Source: a virus
Length of the DNA: 40,420 nt
Virus record (IMG/VR): IMGVR_UViG_3300018080_000309
Coordinates: 1-40,420 of that record
Strand: one strand, 5' to 3'
A program made the translations under genes and the position numbers. The notes beneath the pieces are model-generated. The model was not told where the DNA came from. It made no database searches and was given only the letters and a program-made list of their open reading frames with translations. Shown piece after piece: positions 14,426 through 20,970 of this stretch; positions within the stretch are counted from its first letter, which is position 1; every line of letters begins with the position of its first letter.

Positions 14426-14495
14426 TGGAGGCGGCCGGAATCGCACCGGCGTGGGAAGTCGCAATTTGCGACCACCTCGAAACTATTTCGCCCCC
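14426..14495 (-). ncRNA. Miniature tmRNA-like (tRNA-like domain) RNA
   Basis: A 70-nt element in the gap between the RNA ligase stop and the next ribosome site. The 5' end GGGGGCG (14489-14495) pairs with 3' CGCCTCC (14427-14433) to give a 7-bp acceptor stem with G3.U70 and discriminator A (14426). The T arm is GCCGG-TGCGATT-CCGGC. After the acceptor stem comes AAATAGTTTCGAGG, matching the stemless D-loop of tmRNA (consensus ...GGUUUCGAC...). In place of the mRNA-like domain there is one hairpin, GTCGC-AAATT-GCGAC, with flanking GTG/CAC pairs. No canonical D stem and no proper 7-nt anticodon loop with U33, so it is not an ordinary tRNA. CCA is not encoded. G3.U70 is the alanyl-tRNA synthetase identity element. 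Confidence 0.72.
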
Positions 14496-14496
14496 G

Positions 14497-15522
14497 TTAA
14501 ATTTCAGCCTTAAATACTGCGTCCGCTTTCGGCTTAATTTGCTTCCATATTAAATCAGCATAATCTTTGCCGTCCAACATCTTAAACAGTATTGATGGGA
14601 ATGAGCATTTCTGATAATACAGGGCGTTTGTCTTTCTATTCCCGTAGTCCTTAAAGTCTTGCTTACACTCGCAATCAACCACATCGTAATCATGCCGAAG
14701 TCCGGCTTCAATGTCCCGTACCCATGTGTAAAACTCATCCGGTACATTCTCGATCAGTTGTTTCACATCCCCATGCTCCCGTAAATGCTCCCATATATGG
14801 CGGGGATTCATGTGGGTTATTAATCTGTGAAGCCGTTTGTATTCCTCATATTTCAACTTTATCCGCAACCCACTTTGGAACCTCACAACAAAACCTTCTC
14901 TGTTGGCTCCGTCCAAATCGCGCAGCTTTGTAATATCTTTTATCCCATCATACCTTTTTGCCATCGGGAACGGTATGGTGTGTGGGTTAACAACATCCAC
15001 ATCATTGCCTGTTTCTGGGTCAATGACTGCAAGTAAATGCAATAGTCGCTCGTTTCCGTAGTCTATCACAATTCTATTCTGTGGGTAAATAATCTCGAAT
15101 AGATATGTATATTTCCTCAATAAAAACCAATCTGCTTCTCTTTCTCTGAACATCTTTGTTCCCTCAATGGCCTGTTCGCTTGTAAAGCTCCCTCTGGTTG
15201 CTATGAATGGTTCGCCGTCCAACCAATACAATATTCCAAGTGATCCATCCAGCTTTTCGTACACTTCAAAAGGTTCGTTTGGTATCTGCCAATGCTCTTC
15301 TCTTTGCAGTTCTTCAAGGTTAAAGAATTTCGGGAACGGACGAGCTATTATATTCCAATCTCCATCAACGATAAGCCCTCGGCACATCAAGGTTGCTTCA
15401 TTCCAATTCCACTCAAACTGCGTTTTTTGCGTATAGTTTAGAATGAACAAATCAGCGTCAGGGTGCTTCTGCATAGATACATACTTCTCAGCTATCATCT
15501 GTTTTATTAGGTCAACATTCAT
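14497..15522 (-). CDS. RNA ligase (T4 Rnl1-like)
   Basis: 341 aa. ATP-dependent RNA ligase joining 5'-phosphate and 3'-hydroxyl ends through a lysyl-AMP intermediate. Motif I is 'EKLDG' with Lys90; motif III-like 'YLFEIIYPQNRIVIDY' near 140-155; motif IV 'EGFVVRF' at 209-215; motif V 'IKLKYEEY' at 221-228. The N-terminal 'EATLMCRGLIVDGDWNIIAR' is the typical segment before the active site in the Rnl1 family, which repairs cleaved tRNA anticodon loops in T4. The gene ends one base before the tRNA-like RNA and overlaps the phosphoesterase as ATGA. Confidence 0.9.
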   Translation of the reverse strand: MNVDLIKQMIAEKYVSMQKHPDADLFILNYTQKTQFEWNWNEATLMCRGLIVDGDWNIIARPFPKFFNLEELQREEHWQIPNEPFEVYEKLDGSLGILYWLDGEPFIATRGSFTSEQAIEGTKMFREREADWFLLRKYTYLFEIIYPQNRIVIDYGNERLLHLLAVIDPETGNDVDVVNPHTIPFPMAKRYDGIKDITKLRDLDGANREGFVVRFQSGLRIKLKYEEYKRLHRLITHMNPRHIWEHLREHGDVKQLIENVPDEFYTWVRDIEAGLRHDYDVVDCECKQDFKDYGNRKTNALYYQKCSFPSILFKMLDGKDYADLIWKQIKPKADAVFKAEI

Positions 15523-16529
15523 CTCACCAATCCTTTCACTATACGCTTGTTCTCTATTTCGAAGTCATCTCCGTTCACTTCCAGCCCTGCAAACCCATGG
15601 TTCCAACGGTTGATCCTTGCATACTCCGGCCATAGGCAGCACAGGCAACCCAGGCTCCAAGCTGTATCAAGCCGTCTGTTTAGAGACGTTTCCGAGTGGG
15701 TGCTTGAACGGTGATAGTGTCCCATCAATACGCACTCATGTGCTTTCAGGTACGCCCCTCTTGCCGGATTAACGGTTGCGCTTGCCCCGTTCAACTCATG
15801 CCCGTGCATGATGGAGAGCTTGCCGACTCGCATATAAACATCGTGATCGACCGGAATGATGCCACGCTCCTTAATCCTTAACTGCATCTTCCAGATAAAA
15901 TCAGTCAGGTCAAATATTTCAGGGGCCTTAGCCTGCAGGTAGCGGTGGAGGCGCCACTCATGATTGCCCAGCTTGTAAATGATCTGCGCCTTCGGAAACT
16001 GCTTTTCCAGAACATCTAAAAACTTGTTTACGTCCTCGGTTTCCTCTTTGTATCTCCGCTTGCGCGGGTCTTTTTGGAATCTTGAAAGGGAATAGTGATC
16101 CTGAATGTCGCCCAATAGCAGTACAAAGTCGGTGTACTTTTCCTTTTTCGCCCATTTCAAAGCCAAGGTAATCGCGTCGTTGTCATGGTAGGGGATATGC
16201 AAGTCCGGCAAAATAACACCTCTGCCTTTAGTTATCGGGAACTTTATGGGCTTCCAATCATCCGCTTGAGACTCCGGCAAACCAAAGGGGTTCTGCCTTT
16301 TCGCTTCCGCTTCCTTGAGTGGTCTCACAAATTCCTCCGATATTTTTTCACGGTGACTCTTCCCCAGTGCACCCCGCCAATAACGCAACACGGTTCTCGC
16401 CTGCTCAACACTGTTAAACATCAACGGGTTTTCATGGTATAGCTTGCGGGCTAAACATTTAGTAGTCGCCCTGGGGAACCTTGCAAGCATGGCCTTGACA
16501 GTCTGTGTTTTGGGTGAGGTGTTATTCAC
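15519..16529 (-). CDS. Calcineurin-like metallophosphoesterase with N-terminal helical domain
   Basis: 336 aa from GTG 16529, chosen because CGAGG lies at the right distance; a TTG at 16550 is an alternative. All metal-binding motifs are present: 'LPDLHIP' (D109/H111), 'LLLGDIQDH', 'KLGNHEWRL', 'IMHGHEL' and 'MGHYHRSS'. The first 80 residues are a basic helical segment ('MLARFPRATTKCLARKLYHE') that may bind nucleic acid. Substrate could be RNA termini, cyclic phosphates or nucleotides; pairing with the next gene, an RNA ligase, suggests end processing. It is translationally coupled to that ligase. Confidence 0.87.
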   Translation of the reverse strand: MNNTSPKTQTVKAMLARFPRATTKCLARKLYHENPLMFNSVEQARTVLRYWRGALGKSHREKISEEFVRPLKEAEAKRQNPFGLPESQADDWKPIKFPITKGRGVILPDLHIPYHDNDAITLALKWAKKEKYTDFVLLLGDIQDHYSLSRFQKDPRKRRYKEETEDVNKFLDVLEKQFPKAQIIYKLGNHEWRLHRYLQAKAPEIFDLTDFIWKMQLRIKERGIIPVDHDVYMRVGKLSIMHGHELNGASATVNPARGAYLKAHECVLMGHYHRSSTHSETSLNRRLDTAWSLGCLCCLWPEYARINRWNHGFAGLEVNGDDFEIENKRIVKGLVR

Positions 16530-17181
16530 TTTGCCTCGGCTCGTTTTCAAACCACTTTGCTATTAGTGCCATAGCTATCAAATGTGACAAGGGGTGTAGT
16601 CCGCTATCCTTGTCTACCTTGCGTCCGTCTTGGTACTGCTTTAAATGGCGCATCATTTTATCAAACAGTATCGCCCGTTGATCGACATACATTTGTTTCC
16701 AATCGTCTACACAACGCCCATCACGTTTTGCACCATCCTGAAATGCCCTAACAACTCCTTCAAGTTCACGCCAGGGTAATAGGCTCCACCGTAATTTTTT
16801 AGGGTCTGCATCGGGTTGGCGGTCGGGTTTGGTTAGGATGGATTCCTTGTTAGTAGGGTTAGGTGTATAGAACTCATAACATTTTGGACAAAGGTTTGTA
16901 TCATAATTGGTAGTAAATACTTTGCCACAGTTTTGGCAAGTGAGCTGTTTTATTATTCCAGGCTCCCTCGCATGGCAGTTACAGTCTGTAAGATGCTTGC
17001 TTACATTGTCATAGTTTCCTTCATCAAGTTCTGTATCGTCCGGAACGGGTTCGCAGTGCTTTACTCTGATGCTTCTTGATGACCCATCTTTTAAATGATA
17101 TTGTAGGTCATCCCATACATCATAAACTTCGCCTGTTTTATACCATCGAACTCCATCTTCATTTGTTATCTGTACTTTCAT
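16522..17181 (-). CDS. Zinc-ribbon protein with dGTP-diphosphohydrolase N-domain-like region
   Basis: 219 aa. Residues 1-50 form a small beta segment ('ITNEDGVRWYKTGEVYDVWD'). Residues 75-105 hold a zinc ribbon (C-x2-C ... C-x2-C in 'LTCQNCGKVF' and 'NLCPKCYEF'). Residues 125-215 match the phage domain found at the N-terminus of dATP/dGTP diphosphohydrolases: 'LRWSLLPWRELEGVVRAFQD' and 'GLHPLSHLIAMALIAKWFEN'. The HD hydrolase domain itself is absent, so enzymatic activity is uncertain. First large gene after the regulatory island; it overlaps the following gene by a few nt. Confidence 0.7.
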   Translation of the reverse strand: MKVQITNEDGVRWYKTGEVYDVWDDLQYHLKDGSSRSIRVKHCEPVPDDTELDEGNYDNVSKHLTDCNCHAREPGIIKQLTCQNCGKVFTTNYDTNLCPKCYEFYTPNPTNKESILTKPDRQPDADPKKLRWSLLPWRELEGVVRAFQDGAKRDGRCVDDWKQMYVDQRAILFDKMMRHLKQYQDGRKVDKDSGLHPLSHLIAMALIAKWFENEPRQSE

Positions 17182-17278
17182 TCTGTGTCCTCCTTTTCCG
17201 CTCGTGCCATTTCCAAATCTGTGCAGTTACGCACATTCCCAAACCGAATCCCATTAAAAAAGCAAAAACTGCATCCAT
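17159..17278 (-). CDS. Small membrane protein, 39 aa
   Basis: ATG 17278 with AAAGGAGAG upstream, itself just after a hairpin (17291-17308). The N-terminal 20 residues are a Gly/Phe-rich hydrophobic helix ('MDAVFAFLMGFGLGMCVTAQ'), then a basic tail (WKWHERKRRTQ). It overlaps the start of the next gene by 23 nt. Likely a membrane peptide; function unknown. Confidence 0.65.
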   Translation of the reverse strand: MDAVFAFLMGFGLGMCVTAQIWKWHERKRRTQNESTDNK

Positions 17279-17290
17279 TATTTTCTCTCC

Positions 17291-17308
17291 TTTCAGCGTT
17301 TGCTGAAA
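17291..17308 (-). promoter_or_regulatory. Hairpin directly upstream of a ribosome-binding site
   Basis: TTTCAGC and GCTGAAA pair over seven bases around a four-base loop; on the minus strand the hairpin ends immediately before the GGAGAG of the 39-aa gene. It could be a translational control element or a transcript 5' end stabiliser. Confidence 0.5.
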
Positions 17309-17363
17309 TGATTGGTAAAAGTGAAAGATCAGTCAGACCGATAGTTTAAAAATACTGATCATG

Positions 17364-17380
17364 GTTCACTATTGGTGAAC
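17364..17380. promoter_or_regulatory. Perfect palindrome, candidate operator
   Basis: GTTCAC-TATTG-GTGAAC: six-base perfect arms with a five-base spacer, centred about 20 bp downstream of the TATAAT hexamer read on the minus strand. Position and symmetry fit a dimeric repressor site. It is present once as far as I can see. Confidence 0.5.
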
Positions 17381-17445
17381 GTTTGCGCATTATAATGAAC
17401 TCCGTTATATTCTGCATACAATTATCAATTAACTATATGAGCCAT

Positions 17446-17622
17446 TTATGAGCCGTTTGAAACGGGTTTAATTGGTCTTACAACAAATATTTCTGCTATA
17501 AACTCAACAAACCAATCATCAGAACAATATGGGCAATATGGCATAGATTTAGATTGCTTACTTTCAAGGATGAAAAATTTACTACAATTCTCACATCTAT
17601 ATTCTGAATATTTTTCGTTCAT
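17446..17622 (-). CDS. Small zinc-ribbon protein, 58 aa
   Basis: ATG 17622 is preferred over an upstream TTG (17640) because GTGAGG lies just before it. Two CxxC pairs ('RCENCSKFF' and 'PYCPYCSDD') make a rubredoxin-type zinc ribbon; the C-terminal half is hydrophobic ('WFVEFIAEIFVVRPI'). Likely a small nucleic-acid or protein-binding factor. Last gene before the regulatory island. Confidence 0.65.
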   Translation of the reverse strand: MNEKYSEYRCENCSKFFILESKQSKSMPYCPYCSDDWFVEFIAEIFVVRPIKPVSNGS

Positions 17623-17629
17623 TTCATCC

Positions 17630-17770
17630 TCACTTGTCAATAAGTGTAGAAAAACAGAACGGAGCGGACACCTTGCAGGTTACTCTCAACCCGCCGAAGT
17701 CATGGCTCATGTTGAGGCATTCGCCGTATGCCTTGATAGCAGTTCGTCCGCATTGGCTGTCAGGTTTCAT
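17630..17770 (-). CDS. Cys-containing small protein, 46 aa
   Basis: ATG 17770 overlaps the stop of the upstream gene as ATGA, and its TGA (17630) lies 7 nt before the next ATG, so it fills what looked like an empty 125-nt gap. Four cysteines (7, 18, 32, 39) may bind a metal. Begins MKPDSQCGRTAIKAYGECLN. No family recognised. Confidence 0.6.
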   Translation of the reverse strand: MKPDSQCGRTAIKAYGECLNMSHDFGGLRVTCKVSAPFCFSTLIDK

Positions 17771-18135
17771 CCGTTCCCATCCCTTACAGGTTTAAAATGC
17801 TCTACAACGTCCTCAAGCCTATAAAAGACGGGTATGCCCAGCTTCTCGGCAAGGACTTTTTCGGCAAGCGCGCCCTTTGAGTTTTCCCAGCCCTCGATTA
17901 ACAGTATACCGTCTGATACTTCAAGCCATGCGTTTGAGTAACCGTAATAATCCGGCACGGTCAGACTCTCGCCCTCTCGGAGCATGAGCGTATACTGATA
18001 ATCCAACCAGGGACAGAACGGGGCAAATCCTGCAAGAAAAGCCTCTGTCGATATCCGCATACCCTTCCGCATATTATTAAGGACGGTAATAACGTTATCC
18101 GCAGAGTACGGGCCTGCTATGTAGAGCCTACGCAT
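17767..18135 (-). CDS. DUF4406-like (nucleoside deoxyribosyltransferase fold) protein
   Basis: 122 aa. 'LYIAGPYSADNVITVLNNMR' at the N-terminus and 'AGFAPFCPWLDYQYTLMLRE' follow the YIAGPY...N...G..PF.P pattern of DUF4406, related to nucleoside 2-deoxyribosyltransferases. The later 'WLEVSDGILLIEGWENSKGA' fits the same fold (acidic active-site loop, 'GWENSKGA'). Probable role in nucleotide metabolism during infection. It overlaps the DNA methyltransferase by 8 nt. Confidence 0.78.
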   Translation of the reverse strand: MRRLYIAGPYSADNVITVLNNMRKGMRISTEAFLAGFAPFCPWLDYQYTLMLREGESLTVPDYYGYSNAWLEVSDGILLIEGWENSKGALAEKVLAEKLGIPVFYRLEDVVEHFKPVRDGNG

Positions 18136-19111
18136 TAGCTGACTCGCTTTCTACGGCGGAAAATAAGTTGTTTTGATCTTCTTTATCCGTTCCATTAACT
18201 GATTGATAAATATTATTCAATGCCTGGCGGTAATAGGTTTCTTTTAGTTCAATACCAACAGCCTTCCGGCCATACCTCAAGGCAGAATAAACCTCTGAAC
18301 CAACGCCCATAAATGGAGTCAACACAACATCGCCAGAATTACTCCAAAGAACAAGGCAGCGCTCTATAACATCAAGTTGTAGTGGGCATACGTGCTTTTC
18401 ATCCTGCTCTTCCTTGGCTTCACGATACGGCAAAAGCCTCCCCGATCTAATGTCAGTCCAGACAGGAGAGGCATAGCGACGCCAAATCCAGTGACTTAAT
18501 TTGTTCAGTTTTTGATCACCCTTAAAATTATAGTATTTTACTATAAGGTGTTCTGGCACCGGAAGCTCACCGATGTATTGCTTAAATCCATGCTCATGTA
18601 TGATTGGCACTTCGTTTTCACCACCCTTTTTAAATACAAGTATATAATCAGGCCCAGCAACCCTACACCTACTTGAATCCTCAACTATTGTTTTGTGCAT
18701 CAGACTACGCATCCTTGTCCGCCTTGCAATTAACCAAGGGTCCTTCCATATCGTTATCCTGCAAAAAAAATTAAATTGATTGTTTTCGTGGACTTTAATA
18801 ATGTCACCAGGAAAATCTTTCTGATAAACGTTACCACGCTTTAAGTCCATGCAATGCACGGCGGTCAATCTTCCCGGCTTTGTTAGTTTTGATATTTCAT
18901 TAACAATAAAATCGAATTGCTCAATTCCCTCGTCATAATCTTTGCAGTTTGACATATCACGCGGGTCGTTGCTATACTGATACAGTTCCGGGAACGGCGG
19001 TGAATATATAGAAAAATCAACCGAATCTTTTTTAAGGGTCGGCAGAACTTCCATACAATCAGCGTTATATGCTGCATACTTTTCTGTAATTTCCTGATTT
19101 ATTATAGCCAT
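18128..19111 (-). CDS. DNA methyltransferase (beta-class N4-cytosine/N6-adenine type)
   Basis: 327 aa. The catalytic motif IV is 'FSIYSPPF' (SPPF at 37-40), followed by the target-recognition region and then the SAM-binding motif I 'DVVLTPFMGVGSEVYSAL' and 'AVGIEL' near the C-terminus: the beta order. SPPF/Y suggests N4-cytosine or N6-adenine. The RBS (GGAGG) lies in the end of the helicase gene. No cognate restriction endonuclease beyond the nearby HNH protein is seen, so it more likely protects phage DNA or regulates it. Confidence 0.88.
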   Translation of the reverse strand: MAIINQEITEKYAAYNADCMEVLPTLKKDSVDFSIYSPPFPELYQYSNDPRDMSNCKDYDEGIEQFDFIVNEISKLTKPGRLTAVHCMDLKRGNVYQKDFPGDIIKVHENNQFNFFCRITIWKDPWLIARRTRMRSLMHKTIVEDSSRCRVAGPDYILVFKKGGENEVPIIHEHGFKQYIGELPVPEHLIVKYYNFKGDQKLNKLSHWIWRRYASPVWTDIRSGRLLPYREAKEEQDEKHVCPLQLDVIERCLVLWSNSGDVVLTPFMGVGSEVYSALRYGRKAVGIELKETYYRQALNNIYQSVNGTDKEDQNNLFSAVESESANA

Positions 19112-20472
19112 GCCGGAACCTCCATTTCTTTTTTATGTTTATCCTCAATTTTCAGATTTATAACATTGTTCATCTCTTGGACAATAAAAGTAAATAAACC
19201 ATCAGCTCGTTTTTGCTTTCCCTGCAAGTTTGCAAGCACACCTCTTTCTCCATCAGTCGTTACAATGTCCACAACAACGGGATCGACCCTGCCAAACCGC
19301 AAAGACCTTCGCACAGCTTGATAATACTGCTCAAAAGAATGCGACGGGAAAAATGTGTGATGTCCGCAATGCTGCCAATTAAGGCCCCATGCGCCTATTT
19401 TCGGCTTGGTTATCAATATCGGAATTTCCCCGTCCGTAAACGCAAGCAGTTTTTCCTCTTTTTCATCATCCGGTGTACACCCAGCAACCTGAACTCCATT
19501 AGGTATAAGGCCTTCCAACAAATCGCCCTCATAGTTGTATTGGCACCATACAACAGCGGGGAAGTTGTCCTTCACAAGATCAGCAACTTTTTCACATCTT
19601 TCATTCATCGTTAATTTACGCTCTTCTCGCTGTTCCTTAAATGTTACTGCGATTTTAGGGAATAATTCGCCATTAAAAGGGCGGTTGCATTCAACAATAT
19701 GTTGGACTTCTTTCAACTCCGGCAAGATAAAACCATTATCATTAAATCCATAATCAGAAGGTTTTTTCATGGCGCGCGCCCACGAACATACCCAGCGCCA
19801 AAAAGGCAACTCACCATGTGGCTTCAATGCATATTTTGCACGATTCCAAAAATCACCATCCTTAAATAAAGTATGCCTCATATTATCCAAAGACCTAAAA
19901 AACATTTCCAACATATCAGATTGAACCATATACCCCAAAGCCTCCGAAGCCGTACCAAGCTCTATGTAATCATTTGGCGCCGCCGTTGCCGTACATAAAA
20001 GCCTATATTGCATTTTAGACAGAAACCGCGTAACCTCTTTGCGGCGTTTTCCGTCAAAGGCCTTTATAGCGCTCGACTCATCACAAACTACACCAACAAA
20101 ATCTTGCGGATCAAAATAATGCAATCGCTCGTAATTAGTCACTGTTATTTTATTGGTCACCTTCCCGTCAATAGACCTCACGACTTTTATCCCAAATTTT
20201 TCCCCCTCTCTAATAGTCTGGTAAGAAACCGCAAGGGGCGTAATTATAAGAACATTTTTATTAAATTTCCTCGCAAGGTTTTCAGCCCAAACAAGTTGCA
20301 TCGGAGTTTTTCCAAGCCCGCAATCAGCAAATAAAGCAGCGCGCCCCTTCTTAATAGCCCACTCCGTAAGCATCTGTTGAAACGGGAAAAGAAAGTCTGG
20401 TATCCATACAGGTTTAAATCCGGAATCCTCATCACATTGCAACTTCCTTTTTAAAAACTCATTATAATCCAT
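19102..20472 (-). CDS. SF2 (SNF2-like) DNA helicase
   Basis: 456 aa from ATG 20472 with GGAGGG upstream; the frame extends further upstream but lacks a ribosome site there. Walker A is 'ADCGLGKT' (49-56), motif II is 'CDESS' (DESS at 131-134), motif III 'TATAAP' (161-166). The C-terminal RecA domain has 'VVWCQYNYEGDLLEGL' and the arginine-finger motif VI region 'QYYQAVRRSLRFGR'. SNF2-type phage helicases remodel or unwind DNA in replication and recombination. Gene overlaps with the methyltransferase on its 3' side. Confidence 0.88.
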   Translation of the reverse strand: MDYNEFLKRKLQCDEDSGFKPVWIPDFLFPFQQMLTEWAIKKGRAALFADCGLGKTPMQLVWAENLARKFNKNVLIITPLAVSYQTIREGEKFGIKVVRSIDGKVTNKITVTNYERLHYFDPQDFVGVVCDESSAIKAFDGKRRKEVTRFLSKMQYRLLCTATAAPNDYIELGTASEALGYMVQSDMLEMFFRSLDNMRHTLFKDGDFWNRAKYALKPHGELPFWRWVCSWARAMKKPSDYGFNDNGFILPELKEVQHIVECNRPFNGELFPKIAVTFKEQREERKLTMNERCEKVADLVKDNFPAVVWCQYNYEGDLLEGLIPNGVQVAGCTPDDEKEEKLLAFTDGEIPILITKPKIGAWGLNWQHCGHHTFFPSHSFEQYYQAVRRSLRFGRVDPVVVDIVTTDGERGVLANLQGKQKRADGLFTFIVQEMNNVINLKIEDKHKKEMEVPAWL

Positions 20473-20473
20473 T

Positions 20474-20770
20474 TCACCCTCCTTTGACCTGTTCGAAATA
20501 CGCTTTAGCCACGTTCGGATATTGGTGCGCCCGCCGATGGCAAGCATCACAAAGGGCGGCGAAGTTCCGTTCGCTATGTTTCCAATGGTCAGCCGGAACA
20601 CCGCCCATGCCTACGGTGTGTATGTGATGAGTTAAAACACTTCTCTTGATACCGCACCATTCGCATACAGGGTGCGCCTCTCGATATAGGTTCATCCGCC
20701 TCTGGACTCCACCAGGTCTTGACCGCTTTTTACGCTTGTGTTTTGGCTTAGGAACCTTCAAAATATCCAC
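20474..20770 (-). CDS. HNH endonuclease
   Basis: 98 aa. The HNH core is intact: C-x2-C in 'PVCEWCGIKR', 'LTHHIHTVGMGG' with the catalytic His pair, and 'LCDACHRRAHQ'. Very basic N-terminus (KPKHKRKKRSRPGG). Start GTG 20770 lies inside the previous gene; no strong ribosome site. Small phage HNH proteins may act in packaging when beside terminase, but this one sits with helicase and methyltransferase genes, so a role in DNA processing or mobility is more likely. Confidence 0.85.
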   Translation of the reverse strand: MDILKVPKPKHKRKKRSRPGGVQRRMNLYREAHPVCEWCGIKRSVLTHHIHTVGMGGVPADHWKHSERNFAALCDACHRRAHQYPNVAKAYFEQVKGG

Positions 20771-20970
20771 CCGTTATAATCATAGCCGTTGTAAATGGCA
20801 CGGAGCCTATATTTCAGCGGAAACGTCTTGTCATTGTGCCACCGCTTGTACTCTCGCTTTGCCGGGATCAGATACGCTTTCAGCCATAGCCCGCACTCAT
20901 CCTTTTTCAAGGCGACTACATGGTTATGAACTCGGTAACCCTCTCGCACGTATTTTATTTTTCGCCTCAT
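20758..20970 (-). CDS. Hypothetical basic protein, 70 aa
   Basis: ATG 20970 overlaps the preceding stop as ATGA. Very basic and aromatic: 'MRRKIKYVREGYRVHNHVVA' and 'AKREYKRWHNDKTFPLKYRL'. Possibly a nucleic-acid binder; no family recognised. Confidence 0.6.
   Translation of the reverse strand: MRRKIKYVREGYRVHNHVVALKKDECGLWLKAYLIPAKREYKRWHNDKTFPLKYRLRAIYNGYDYNGWIF

Larger units (their letters stand above)
17279..17445 (-). promoter_or_regulatory. Regulatory island inside the early/middle region
   Basis: About 167 gene-free, AT-rich bases, the longest non-coding gap besides 11.7 kb. It contains a TATAAT hexamer on the minus strand (17389-17394) without a convincing -35 at 17-18 bp, a perfect palindrome downstream of it (17364-17380), a GATCAGT/ACTGATC inverted repeat (17327-17333 and 17354-17360), and a hairpin against the next ribosome site. 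This layout suggests a regulated, perhaps activator-dependent, promoter for the block from 17.3 kb to 11.8 kb. No regulator protein that would bind it is recognised. Confidence 0.55.

Noticed and set aside
14426-14495. Ordinary tRNA gene
   Set aside because: Acceptor and T arms look right, but there is no D stem, position 8 is A, the central hairpin has a 5-nt loop (or a 7-nt loop lacking U33), so no usable anticodon. The tmRNA tRNA-like domain fits better.
14426-14495. Attachment site left by integration into host ssrA
   Set aside because: An att site would carry only the 3' end of tmRNA; here 5' and 3' halves are both present and joined by a short hairpin, and no integrase is found in the genome.
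17389-17396. Complete sigma70 promoter at the TATAAT of the regulatory island
   Set aside because: No -35-like hexamer at 16-18 bp on either strand; TTGTAT and TTGATA are 21 and 28 bp away. Kept only as a possible activated promoter.
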